DNA of 64,000 nt, taken from NCBI RefSeq assembly GCF_000373485.1, contig NZ_KB891592.1, forward strand, positions 1-64,000, written 5' to 3'. Shown here in pieces: positions 17,014-25,506 of this stretch; positions within the stretch are counted from its first letter, which is position 1; each line of letters begins with the position of its first letter. Both the position numbers and the translations under genes were made by a program. Under the pieces are notes generated by a model. That model had not been told where the DNA came from and searched no databases. It worked only from the letters and a program-made list of their open reading frames with translations. This DNA comes from Dasania marina DSM 21967 (lineage in GTDB: Bacteria; Pseudomonadota; Gammaproteobacteria; Pseudomonadales; Dasaniaceae).

Positions 17014-19308
17014 ATGAATAAGCAATTTAGGAAAAAGTTAATCTGTGCTTTGGTGCCTGTTTCTTTGATAGCAAGTGCAAATACCTATGCAAATATATTG
17101 GAAGAAATCATTGTAACTGCACAAAAGAAAGATGAGACTATTCAAGACGTTAGCGTTTCAGTAACTGCTTTTAGTGGTGCGGCACTAAAAGAATTGAATA
17201 TGACTAACAGTATTGATATTGCGGCCCAAACCCCAGGTCTAAATATTGGTACTCCGGTTGGGGAGGGCAATAATCCCTCGATCAGCCTTCGTGGCGTCGG
17301 CCTTAATGATTTTAACGATAACAATGAAGGGCCTATCGCAATTTACCGGGACAATATTTATCAGGCGGCGATGCCTGGGCTTACTTTCCAGTTGTTTGAT
17401 TTACAGCGCGTAGAGGTTTTACGCGGGCCACAGGGCACATTGTATGGACGTAATGCCACTGGCGGCCTAGTACACTTTATATCCAACGCGCCCACTGAGG
17501 AATTTAGCGGTTACGCTGATGTGACACTTGCTGAATACAATCAGGTAAAGCTTGAGGGAGCACTGTCTGGCCCGATCACTGATAGTATTTCTGCAAGGTT
17601 GTCGGTGGCGACCAATGACCATGACGGCTATGTTAAAAACCGTATTGGTCCTGATGCTAACGAGGCTAACAGCGAAGCCTATCGACTGCAGGTTAAGTTT
17701 CAAATTAATGAAGAATTATCTGCATTAATCAATGTGCACGGCGGTAAAACAAAGACATTGGCTCCACAGTATCAGCATGAGGCCACCGATGATGGTACGG
17801 GTACGGCGGGTGTGACTGATCTTTATGGTTATAGTGATACCGATGGTGATCCATGGGCAGGTGATTATAATCGCAAGGGCATCTTGGATATCGACTCTCG
17901 TGGTGCGTCTTTGACTGTAGATTGGTATGGCGAGGATTATGAGTTTGCCTCTATCACTGCGATTGAAGATGTAGAAAAATTGCACCAGGAAGATACCGAT
18001 ATGGGGCCTTATAGTGGTATTGAACCTGACTTTGGCTCTAAAAATGAACAGTTTAGCCAGGAATTTCGGTTGAACTCTTCGCAGGATGGCTACGAATGGG
18101 TGGTGGGTGCTTTCTACTTTGAAAATGAAGTGGATGGGGATCTCTCGTTAGGTGTTTCCCACTTTGGCCCAGTGGTTGATGGCATTACGGGAGCACCAGC
18201 AGGTACTTTTGGCACCGATTTAGTGAAATTTTTTGATTATAAAATCAATTATTTACAGAAGACCGAGTCGGCGGGGCTTTTTGGCCAGGTTGATTACGAC
18301 CTTAATGACGAATGGCTAGTTACCGTGGGCTTACGTTATACACAAGAAGAACGCAGTATGGATTATCAGAACCGCACCGACGGCGATCCTAGCGCAGTGC
18401 TTAATTCTTGTTTGATTCCAGCGGGTGATGTTTGCGGGTTCGGTTTTGGTAGCTCTTTCCCTGGCACTAATACCTTCATGGATTTTACGGATAGCAACCC
18501 TGTTGTTGCTGCTGGCGATTTAAATGAGCTGGATGTGGATAATGTATCCGGTAAGATAGCTTTTGACTATCGGCCCTCACATGACCTCTTAGTGTTTTTT
18601 AATATTGCCCAAGGTTTTAAAAGTGGTGGTTTTAACGGCGGCTTTTTAGATTTCACTGATGGTGTTTCCGAATTGGATGTTCCTTTCGATGAGGAGCTAT
18701 TAACCAGTTACGAAGTAGGTTTTAAATCAACTATGGCTGATGGGGACCTGCGCTTGAACGGTACGGCTTTCTATTATGATTATAAAAACTACCAGGCACT
18801 AACTTTTGCCGGCTTAAGCCAGTTCATCAACAACTCCGACGCCACTGTTAAAGGTTTGGAATTAGAGATGGTGTGGATGCCTAGTGAGAGCTGGGATATT
18901 AGTTTGGGTATGAGTGCCTTGGATACCGAGGTTGATGAGGTCATTGTCCGAGGTGTAGGCAGTGTGACTGGTAGCGAAATGGTGCAGGCACCAGGGTTTA
19001 CTGCTAATGGTTTAGTGCGCTATCAGGCAACTGATCAGTTATCGCTACAGGTTGATTTTAGTCACCAAGCCGACCAGTACTTTGATATTAGTAATAGTGA
19101 CCTAGCGAAGGAAGATAGCTATACCGTGTTCAATGCCCGCGTTGGTTATGAGGTGAATGAGAACTTAACGCTATCTGCATTTGTTAAAAACTTAACTGAT
19201 GAAGAGTACCGTGTATACACGTTTGACTTTACTGGCCCTGCAGGGTTTAACCAGCAATTCTTTGCGCCACCACGTTGGGCGGGTGTTACTGCCAGCTATA
19301 ACTTTTAA
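17014..19308 (+). CDS. TonB-dependent outer-membrane receptor
   Basis: This 764-residue precursor has a signal peptide ending near TYAN, followed at once by the TonB-box-like region EEIIVTAQK. The plug domain follows (LNIGTPVGEGNNPSISLRGVG, then VEVLRGPQGTLYGRNATGG), and then a long beta-barrel ending in aromatic Phe (AGVTASYNF), the usual signal for outer-membrane insertion. Such receptors in marine Gammaproteobacteria and sphingomonads import diverse organic substrates as well as iron chelates. Placed between the IAA genes and the amine dehydrogenase, it probably imports an aromatic substrate or conjugate of this pathway. It has its own terminator at 19320-19352. Confidence 0.88.
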   Translation: MNKQFRKKLICALVPVSLIASANTYANILEEIIVTAQKKDETIQDVSVSVTAFSGAALKELNMTNSIDIAAQTPGLNIGTPVGEGNNPSISLRGVGLNDFNDNNEGPIAIYRDNIYQAAMPGLTFQLFDLQRVEVLRGPQGTLYGRNATGGLVHFISNAPTEEFSGYADVTLAEYNQVKLEGALSGPITDSISARLSVATNDHDGYVKNRIGPDANEANSEAYRLQVKFQINEELSALINVHGGKTKTLAPQYQHEATDDGTGTAGVTDLYGYSDTDGDPWAGDYNRKGILDIDSRGASLTVDWYGEDYEFASITAIEDVEKLHQEDTDMGPYSGIEPDFGSKNEQFSQEFRLNSSQDGYEWVVGAFYFENEVDGDLSLGVSHFGPVVDGITGAPAGTFGTDLVKFFDYKINYLQKTESAGLFGQVDYDLNDEWLVTVGLRYTQEERSMDYQNRTDGDPSAVLNSCLIPAGDVCGFGFGSSFPGTNTFMDFTDSNPVVAAGDLNELDVDNVSGKIAFDYRPSHDLLVFFNIAQGFKSGGFNGGFLDFTDGVSELDVPFDEELLTSYEVGFKSTMADGDLRLNGTAFYYDYKNYQALTFAGLSQFINNSDATVKGLELEMVWMPSESWDISLGMSALDTEVDEVIVRGVGSVTGSEMVQAPGFTANGLVRYQATDQLSLQVDFSHQADQYFDISNSDLAKEDSYTVFNARVGYEVNENLTLSAFVKNLTDEEYRVYTFDFTGPAGFNQQFFAPPRWAGVTASYNF

Positions 19309-19319
19309 TCTGTTAGAAA

Positions 19320-19352
19320 CTGAATCAGCCGAAAGGCTGGTTCAGTTTTTTT
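19320..19352 (+). terminator. intrinsic terminator after the TonB-dependent receptor
   Basis: An 11-bp stem (CTGAATCAGCC pairing with GGCTGGTTCAG, one G-U pair) closes a GAAA tetraloop and is followed by seven T residues. This is a textbook rho-independent terminator 12 bp after the receptor stop. It implies that the downstream aldehyde dehydrogenase/amine dehydrogenase block starts a new transcript. Confidence 0.93.
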
Positions 19353-19429
19353 GATTATAGAAAATAAAATTCCGCTATTTCCAGTGTTGTTTAGCTGGCC
19401 CATTTGACTAATGTCTAAGTGTTAAGTTT

Positions 19430-20851
19430 ATGAAAAAATTCAATATGACTATCAACGGTCAGCAAATTATTTCAGACAGTTATTTTGATGTCATTAATCC
19501 GGCAACTGAACAGGTCTTTGCGCAGTGCGCAAAAGGAAGTGCAGATGATGTGGATCGCGCGGTGGACGCTGCTAGCGAGGCATTTAAAAGTTGGAGCGTG
19601 ATGGCTGACGCTGATCGTAAGGCAGCACTACATGCCGTGGCAAGTTTGCTTGAAACCAATATGCCCGAATTAATGGAGTTGATTGTACAGGAGACTGGTA
19701 AGCCAATGCTGGGTTTGAATCAGGTTGGTGCGGGTATGGAAGTTGGCGGTGCTGCAGCTTGGGCGCACGTTAATGCCGATATCGATTTACCGGTTGAAGT
19801 GATTCAGGACAATGAAGATGCTCGGATAGAGTTGCATCGTAAGCCGTTAGGGGTGGTGGCGTCTATTACACCTTGGAACTGGCCTTTGTTGATTGCTATT
19901 TGGCATATTATTCCCGCGATGCGTGCCGGCAACACGGTGGTGCTTAAGCCTTCACCCTTAACGCCAGTTACGACTGCGCGTTTTGTGGAGTTGGCCAATA
20001 CGGTATTGCCGCCGGGAGTGCTAAACTTGGTGTCAGGTGATGGCGACGTGGGTGCGGCAATGACCGCCCATGAAGGTATTGCCAAAGTTGTCTTTACCGG
20101 CTCTACCGATACTGGTAAGCAAATTATGAAAGCGGCATCTGGCAACTTAAAGCGGCTGACGTTGGAGCTAGGCGGTAATGATGCAGGCATCGTCTTAGAC
20201 GATGTTGATCCTATTGCTATAGCCCCTAAATTGATTGGTGCTTGCTTTCACAACAATGGCCAGACTTGCGCGGCATTAAAGCGGCTCTATGTTCATGAAA
20301 GTATGTACGAGTCTGTCTGCTCTGAAATGGCTAGGTTAGCCAGTGGCTTGGTGGTAGGTAATGGCTTGGCGGAAGGCACTGAGCTTGGCCCCGTTCAAAA
20401 CCAAATGCAGTTGGAGATTGTAGAATCATTGGCTGAATCGGCGAGAACCGAGGGTGGCCGCTTCCTGTGTGGTGGTAAGAGGCGCGAAGGTAAAGGCTAT
20501 TTCTATGAGCCTACTATCGTCGCAGATTTGGTTGATGGCAATCGACTGGTTGATGAAGAGCCTTTTGGGCCAATTGTCCCGGTGATTAAATACAGTGACA
20601 TCGATGAGGTTATTAAGCAGGCTAATAGCAGCCCTAATGGCTTGGGTGGTTCTGTTTGGTCAACCGATACTGCCCGTGCAGTTGAAATTGGTAAACGTCT
20701 TGAGACGGGCACAGTATGGATTAACGATCATGGCGCAGTGCAACCCGATATGCCATTCGGAGGTGTTAAACAGTCAGGTTTTGGGGTGGAGTTTGGATTA
20801 CATGGTCTACAGGAATTTACCTCCATCCAATCCGTTAAAATTGCTAAATAA
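19430..20851 (+). CDS. NAD(P)-dependent aldehyde dehydrogenase, probable aryl-acetaldehyde dehydrogenase
   Basis: The 473-residue protein has the aldehyde dehydrogenase catalytic pair Glu246 (LELGGNDAG) and Cys280 (NNGQTCAALKR), the ITPWNWPL nucleotide-binding loop and the C-terminal PFGGVKQSGFGVEFG motif. Directly upstream of a TTQ amine dehydrogenase, its expected substrate is the aldehyde released by that enzyme, for example indole-3-acetaldehyde going to IAA. The amine dehydrogenase acts in the periplasm and this protein lacks a signal peptide, so the aldehyde must cross the inner membrane. Substrate is inferred from context alone. Confidence 0.87.
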   Translation: MKKFNMTINGQQIISDSYFDVINPATEQVFAQCAKGSADDVDRAVDAASEAFKSWSVMADADRKAALHAVASLLETNMPELMELIVQETGKPMLGLNQVGAGMEVGGAAAWAHVNADIDLPVEVIQDNEDARIELHRKPLGVVASITPWNWPLLIAIWHIIPAMRAGNTVVLKPSPLTPVTTARFVELANTVLPPGVLNLVSGDGDVGAAMTAHEGIAKVVFTGSTDTGKQIMKAASGNLKRLTLELGGNDAGIVLDDVDPIAIAPKLIGACFHNNGQTCAALKRLYVHESMYESVCSEMARLASGLVVGNGLAEGTELGPVQNQMQLEIVESLAESARTEGGRFLCGGKRREGKGYFYEPTIVADLVDGNRLVDEEPFGPIVPVIKYSDIDEVIKQANSSPNGLGGSVWSTDTARAVEIGKRLETGTVWINDHGAVQPDMPFGGVKQSGFGVEFGLHGLQEFTSIQSVKIAK

Positions 20852-20893
20852 TGATTGTTTTTCGGCTACTACTCTTGAGGAAAAGGGCAAAGA

Positions 20894-22201
20894 ATGAAAT
20901 TTGAAACTGTGAAAAAGCTGGTGCTGGTTAGCGCAGTGCTAACGGTTCTTTGGAGCTGCTCAAAAGATGAATCTTTAGTTGCTACCACAGAACAAGCTCC
21001 AGCCGACGCTAAAGTGGAAGCAAAGCCCAAAGGGCCTGCTATAACTGGCGCAGATTCTCTGGCGCCCCATGAAAAACCTCAAATATTGGCGGATAGCACC
21101 AGGCCGCCGCTGCCTATTGAAGAGACGGGTAATGTTGCTAGATTACCTCGCAGCTACCCTGAACATTGGGTGATGGTAAGAGAGGTTAACTTTTTCAACC
21201 ATCTTTCCGGTAAAGTTATCGTGCTTGATGTGGCTGAGACCAAGCCGCAAAAGCGTATTAAGGGAATGATGGACAGTAGTTTGCTGGGTAATTTTGGGCA
21301 ATCGAAAACCCGCGGTGAACTTTATATATTAGAGTCCTTCCACGAGCGGGGAACCCGTGGGCCCAGAACGGATGTGTTAGTGATTTATGATAAAGAGACG
21401 CTTTCGATTAAAAAAGAAATTGTTTGGTTACAGCCCAACCGTATTATGGCGTTACCTGAGCGTTATTCGATTTCACTCTCTAAGGATGAAAAATTTCTAT
21501 TTGCTGCCAATTTTAGCCCAGCGGCGTCGTTTACTGTTGTGGATTTGGATAAGCAGGAAATCGTCACCGAGATTGGAACTCCCGGTTGTGTGCTGACCTA
21601 TCCCGTCGGTCAGCGTACTGTTGCTTCGCTTTGTAGTAATGGTGGCATGTTAAGTACAACGGTGAATGAAGATGGTACATTGAAATCTCAAAAGCGTCTT
21701 AAACCGTTCTTTGATACCGATAAAACACCCATTTTTGAGCATGGCGTATTCTTCAATGGTCAAGCTTTTTACCCTAGTTTCACCGGTTTATTACATGGTT
21801 TTGATGTTAGTGGCGAAGAGGTGAAATACTTGGGTAGCAGTAGTCTGGTTTCAGAGGATGAGCAAGAAAAAAACTGGCGTCCTGGTGGCTTGTTCCTTAA
21901 CGATGTCGATGATACTGGTTTAATGTATACCATTTTTCAGCCTGATGGCCATGAAGGCACCCAGACCCATGGTGGCACAGAAGTTTGGGTACATGACTTA
22001 AAAACGAAGCAGCGTGTTCGTCGAATTGAGGTGCCTAACTGGGCAGTTTCTTTGGTGGTGACACGGGGTGAAAATCCACTTTTAGTGGTCACTAATGGTG
22101 AAATGAATCTGGATATTTTTAATGCCAATGATGGTTCATTTATTCACACGGTGTCTGACTTTGGCAATGTCACACCATTGGCCTTAGAGAAGTCTTACTG
22201 A
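20894..22201 (+). CDS. aauB: TTQ amine dehydrogenase heavy chain (aralkylamine type)
   Basis: The 435-residue protein matches heavy (alpha) chains of methylamine/aromatic amine dehydrogenase, seven-bladed beta-propellers. Repeated blade strands are visible (VMVREVNFFNHLSGKVIVLD, YSISLSKDEKFLFAANFSP, WRPGGLFLNDVDDTGLMY). Characteristic segments are EVWVHDLKTKQRVRRIE and GTQTHGGTEVW near the C-terminus. The N-terminus is a signal peptide ending L-W-S-C at Cys22, followed by a linker rich in Ala, Lys and Pro, so the chain may be a lipoprotein, unlike the soluble classical enzymes. Heavy and light chains form a periplasmic alpha2beta2 enzyme that deaminates primary amines. The aromatic-amine assignment rests on the aau-like gene order and the IAA genes next door. 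Confidence 0.85.
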   Translation: MKFETVKKLVLVSAVLTVLWSCSKDESLVATTEQAPADAKVEAKPKGPAITGADSLAPHEKPQILADSTRPPLPIEETGNVARLPRSYPEHWVMVREVNFFNHLSGKVIVLDVAETKPQKRIKGMMDSSLLGNFGQSKTRGELYILESFHERGTRGPRTDVLVIYDKETLSIKKEIVWLQPNRIMALPERYSISLSKDEKFLFAANFSPAASFTVVDLDKQEIVTEIGTPGCVLTYPVGQRTVASLCSNGGMLSTTVNEDGTLKSQKRLKPFFDTDKTPIFEHGVFFNGQAFYPSFTGLLHGFDVSGEEVKYLGSSSLVSEDEQEKNWRPGGLFLNDVDDTGLMYTIFQPDGHEGTQTHGGTEVWVHDLKTKQRVRRIEVPNWAVSLVVTRGENPLLVVTNGEMNLDIFNANDGSFIHTVSDFGNVTPLALEKSY

Positions 22202-22214
22202 GTAAGGGCGTTGT

Positions 22215-22760
22215 ATGGAACTATTATCTGCAATGAGTAATTCCGTCGCCGTGTTTATGCTCTGGCTGTTTGTTACGGCGGGTATCAGCAAACTAATGCC
22301 GGCTAACCGGGATTATTATATCGAAGTGATGGCCGGTTACGGTCTTGTATTGCCTGAGTTAGCTAAAACATTGCCAGTGTTGGTTGGCTTGGCTGAAATT
22401 GTTACCGGGGTGCTAACATTAATCCCGCATACTCGTCTGTTTGGTGTGATGGCATCTGTGTCCATTTTGTTAATTTATTTTGGCGTGATGGCGAACAAAG
22501 TTCTAGCTGGCGAAAAAAATATACGTTGTGGTTGCTCCGGACCTGGCGTCAATATGAACGTCAGCCCGGTGTTATTGGTTCGTAATGCTGTGTTAATCGC
22601 CTTGCTTATTTTTTCAGGTATGAATATTTATAGCGTAGATGTAGATGCAGGCTTGTGGCTTGTGTCAATAATATTTGCGCTTATTTTTATTATTGTTAGT
22701 TTGAGTACGGAACAGCTAATCATTAATGAACAAAAAATAAAAGTGCTTAAAGCGCTTTAA
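22215..22760 (+). CDS. aauE: MauE/DoxX-like membrane protein for amine dehydrogenase maturation
   Basis: This 181-residue membrane protein has about four to five hydrophobic helices and the family features LFVTAGISKLMPA in helix 1, GLAEIVTGVLTLIP in helix 2 and a cytoplasmic-side IRCGCSGPG cysteine pair. MauE/AauE proteins are needed with MauD for export-coupled folding of the disulfide-rich light chain. The gene starts 13 bp after the heavy chain and lies in the conserved order B-E-D-A. Confidence 0.87.
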   Translation: MELLSAMSNSVAVFMLWLFVTAGISKLMPANRDYYIEVMAGYGLVLPELAKTLPVLVGLAEIVTGVLTLIPHTRLFGVMASVSILLIYFGVMANKVLAGEKNIRCGCSGPGVNMNVSPVLLVRNAVLIALLIFSGMNIYSVDVDAGLWLVSIIFALIFIIVSLSTEQLIINEQKIKVLKAL

Positions 22761-22775
22761 ATTGAGGATGTGGTT

Positions 22776-23378
22776 GTGGATGTATTAGTCGTTTCTAATA
22801 TTTTGTTGTGGGTTGCTGTGGTGATTATGGCAGCGGTCATATATGCCTTAACCCGGCAGATCGGCGTGCTTTATGAGCGAGTTGCCCCCGCCGGAGCTTT
22901 GGCGATGAACAAGAACATAGACGTAGGGCAGGATGCGCCAGAATTGTCGTTACCAACGATCAACTCTAAGTTGGTCACTGTTGGAGGTAAATCTGCTGAT
23001 GGAAAATCTCAGCTATTGTTTTTTGCGTCGCCCGATTGCCCCGTGTGTAAAACACTGATGCCGGCGTTGAAATCGGCAGCCAAGCATGAAGCCGATTGGG
23101 TTAATTTAATTATTGGTAGTGATGGGAAAAATCAAGATCATAAGCGTTATGTTAAAGAACAAGGGCTAGAGCCTTACCCCTATATCGTTTCTGAGTTATT
23201 AGGAAAAACCTACGGCGTGGCGAAACTACCTTATGCGGTGATTATCGACGAGCAGGGTAAGGTGGCGTCTATGGGTATAGTCAATTCTCGAGAGCATATC
23301 GATAGCCTTTTTGAAGCCAAAGAAAGAAAAGTCGCTTCAATTCAAGATTACATGAGCAATAAAAATCAGCAATATTAA
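22776..23378 (+). CDS. aauD: MauD-like thioredoxin-fold maturation protein
   Basis: The product (200 residues from the GTG at 22776, which has GAGG 8 bp upstream; a GTG at 22770 is also possible) has one N-terminal membrane anchor and a periplasmic thioredoxin-like domain with the redox pair CPVC in FFASPDCPVCKTLM and a cis-Pro region KLPYAVI. MauD assists formation or rearrangement of the light-chain disulfides. It precedes the light-chain gene by 24 bp. Confidence 0.88.
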   Translation: MDVLVVSNILLWVAVVIMAAVIYALTRQIGVLYERVAPAGALAMNKNIDVGQDAPELSLPTINSKLVTVGGKSADGKSQLLFFASPDCPVCKTLMPALKSAAKHEADWVNLIIGSDGKNQDHKRYVKEQGLEPYPYIVSELLGKTYGVAKLPYAVIIDEQGKVASMGIVNSREHIDSLFEAKERKVASIQDYMSNKNQQY

Positions 23379-23402
23379 ATAACGGGTACAAGGTTTAACA
23401 GT

Positions 23403-23918
23403 ATGAAATTTCTTGATCGTTTTTTTGAAAAGTCTGCACGCAGTGTTGCTCAGAGGAGCTCTAGAAGAGGCTTGTTGAAGACGCTTGGTACCGGTTTGGT
23501 TGGTGCAGCATCGATTCCTCTATTGCCAGTAGCACGGGCTTCAGATGGTGCTCCGAAACAACCAGTGGATGAGGGTGATCCAACCAGTTGTGACTATTGG
23601 CGTTATTGTGCAGTCGATGGTTTTTTGTGTGAATGTTGCGGTGGGACTTATAATACCTGCCCTCCGGGCACAGAGATGTCACCCATTACTTGGATTGGCA
23701 CGTGTCGCAACCCGGTAGATGGCCGTAATTATGTCATTTCCTACAATGATTGTTGTGGTACAACACAGTGTGGTAGCTGCCTGTGTCAACGAGATGAAGG
23801 GGATAGGCCGCTGTATCGATCGGACAAGTCTAACGACATTAATTGGTGTTTGGGTTCCAGTAGTAGTGTTTATCATTGCTCTACTGCTGTGGTGGTTGGA
23901 GTGGCTTTCGAACAATGA
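23403..23918 (+). CDS. aauA: TTQ amine dehydrogenase light chain (aralkylamine type)
   Basis: This 171-residue chain carries the cofactor. A Tat-type leader (SSRRGLLK) runs to about residue 47. The two tryptophans that become tryptophan tryptophylquinone are Trp97 (ITWIGTC) and Trp148 (INWCLG), 51 residues apart as in methylamine dehydrogenase Trp57/Trp108. Asp72 (AVDG) and Asp116 (YNDCC) sit at the positions of its Asp32 and Asp76. The chain has 14 cysteines against 12 in classical MADH light chains; the two extra are in LCECC and TTQC. Its TGA overlaps the ATG of the cytochrome gene. Amine specificity (tryptamine, phenylethylamine or tyramine) cannot be read directly. Confidence 0.92.
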   Translation: MKFLDRFFEKSARSVAQRSSRRGLLKTLGTGLVGAASIPLLPVARASDGAPKQPVDEGDPTSCDYWRYCAVDGFLCECCGGTYNTCPPGTEMSPITWIGTCRNPVDGRNYVISYNDCCGTTQCGSCLCQRDEGDRPLYRSDKSNDINWCLGSSSSVYHCSTAVVVGVAFEQ

Positions 23919-24337
23919 AATGCTTGCTAGTGTTAGCAGTAGCCGTTATTGGGTCGACGCATATTTTTGCGCTTGAGGTGAATGAGCCGCGAGCTAAATT
24001 CAACTATCAAATGTTTTGCCAAGGCTGTCATGTTGGTGATGGTTCTGGACATAAAGGCGTGCCTGAAATCAAAGATTTCATTGGTAACTTTTTGACTTTT
24101 CAGGAGGGGAGAGAGTATTTGATCCGTGTGCCGGGATCAGCAAACTCTGCGCTTGATAGCTATCAATTAGCTGAGTTAATGAATTGGATGATTGTGACTT
24201 ATGGTGGTAGTAGCGTGCCTGAGAAATGGGCTGTTTATACTACAGAAGAGGTCGAAAAATATAGGCAAGAACCTCTTTATGAAGTTATTGATTATAGGAA
24301 GAAGTTGGTCGATTTTATATCGGAAAATAATAAGTAA
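23915..24337 (+). CDS. small periplasmic monoheme cytochrome c
   Basis: From the ATG at 23915, overlapping the light-chain stop, the 140-residue product has a signal peptide ending near IFA-LEV and a single heme site CQGCH, with a distal Met-containing helix (LAELMNWMIV). A small monoheme cytochrome also follows the light-chain gene in the aau cluster of Alcaligenes faecalis. It probably takes electrons from the amine dehydrogenase, or passes them on. The longer reading from 23876 starts inside the light-chain gene and is rejected. Confidence 0.85.
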   Translation: MKCLLVLAVAVIGSTHIFALEVNEPRAKFNYQMFCQGCHVGDGSGHKGVPEIKDFIGNFLTFQEGREYLIRVPGSANSALDSYQLAELMNWMIVTYGGSSVPEKWAVYTTEEVEKYRQEPLYEVIDYRKKLVDFISENNK

Positions 24338-24909
24338 TGGTACGAGTTATGAAAATAAATAAGTTGTTGGTTATGGTGTTGACCGTTTTGTTAATGGCGA
24401 TAAGTGGCTCAGTAATAGCCAGTGAAAATATCGATAAAGCGGTAAAGGCTTGTGCTGCATGTCATGGCGCTAATGGAGTGTCTAATAATGGCCAGTGGCC
24501 GAATCTGGCTGGTCAAAAAGAGCAATATTTAATTAGCCAAATCAATGCGTTCCGTAACGGTAGCAGAAGTGATGCCTTGATGAACGCAAGTGTTCAGGGC
24601 TTGTCAGATAAACAAGTCGCTGCGATTGCCCGATATTTTTCCTCGCTAAAGAGAGAGCAGAATGTCCCGGGTGACCTTGCTCTAGAGGGTCTCAATGTAC
24701 GAGCCCGTTGTGTTTCATGCCATGGTATGAAAGGCCGTACGGTTAACACTGAATGGCCCAATTTAGCGGGTCAGAAGTATGAGTACGTTAAAAAACAGTT
24801 AATGGACTTTAAGTCGGGAGCTCGTAAAAGCCCCATTATGGAAGTGATTGCCAATGAACTAAATGATGAGCAGATTGCAGCCGTAGCCGATCACTATAGT
24901 AAATTATAA
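24337..24909 (+). CDS. diheme cytochrome c4-like protein
   Basis: The 190-residue precursor has a signal peptide ending near SVIA-SEN and two similar cytochrome c domains with heme sites CAACH and CVSCH. Each is followed by the c4-type sequence WPNLAGQK, and distal methionines lie in DALMNASV and SPIMEVI. Its ATG overlaps the preceding TAA by one base (TAATG). An in-frame ATG at 24349 is possible. A c4 cytochrome would carry electrons to a terminal oxidase. It is not MauG-like: MauG is longer and belongs to the diheme peroxidase family. Confidence 0.87.
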   Translation: MVRVMKINKLLVMVLTVLLMAISGSVIASENIDKAVKACAACHGANGVSNNGQWPNLAGQKEQYLISQINAFRNGSRSDALMNASVQGLSDKQVAAIARYFSSLKREQNVPGDLALEGLNVRARCVSCHGMKGRTVNTEWPNLAGQKYEYVKKQLMDFKSGARKSPIMEVIANELNDEQIAAVADHYSKL

Positions 24910-24947
24910 TTGTCCATATCTTTTTTACCCTTTCTAGGTCGCCCCAG

Positions 24948-24968
24948 CCCCCGCTTTGTGGGGGATTT
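24948..24968 (+). terminator. likely terminator after the amine dehydrogenase block
   Basis: CCCCCGC pairs with GTGGGGG (one G-U pair) around a TTT loop and is followed by ATTTTC. The stem is short and the T-tract weak, but the location 40 bp after the last cytochrome gene fits the end of the transcript. Confidence 0.55.
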
Positions 24969-25506
24969 TCGTGAGATTACCGCTGGCTAATCAGCACCTA
25001 TGTAGTCTACTCTAACTTTATGTTTGCTGTTTTTCCCGCTCGTCGTGAGAGTTTTCCTGGGGTTGGCCGAGGGTGATGATTGGGTGTGCATTATAGTTAA
25101 GGCACAAGCGCCTAAGCCACTACGTCCTATAATTCCCAAACTTTGTTAGAGATAGTGTCCGTTAAATCGGGGAAGATTTAATGTTGGCTTATAAGGATTT
25201 GTTATAAACCATGGCTATGGTTTAGTTGATTATTCAAGTAACTGCCAGTATGCTTGATCATTTTTAAGGCGTTTGATTCAGGTTTACGGTAATAAATATT
25301 AATTCTATTGGTAGATTTGAGTGAGTCTTTTAAGGGGGAATGTTCTTCAGCTCTGTTTTTCTTGTGAGCTGATTTCCTCTGGCGCTAAGCTGTATATGAG
25401 AGGGGAAGCTATCAAGTTGTCGAACGTTATGGTTTTACCTAACGAGGATTGAGGCCTAGCCTTTGTTTTTTTTATTATCAAGACAGTATGTTTCAGGGGC
25501 GTTTTT
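24969..25506 (+). other. 538-bp intergenic region upstream of the AraC-type regulator
   Basis: No gene with a plausible ribosome site is visible here. The region is AT-rich near 25240-25320 and probably holds the regulator's own promoter. I found no strong palindrome or tandem repeat. Confidence 0.5.

Noticed and set aside
24337-24909. Diheme cytochrome considered as MauG
   Set aside because: Its two similar domains with CxxCH and WPNLAGQK are c4-type, and it is much shorter than MauG with no peroxidase-family features.
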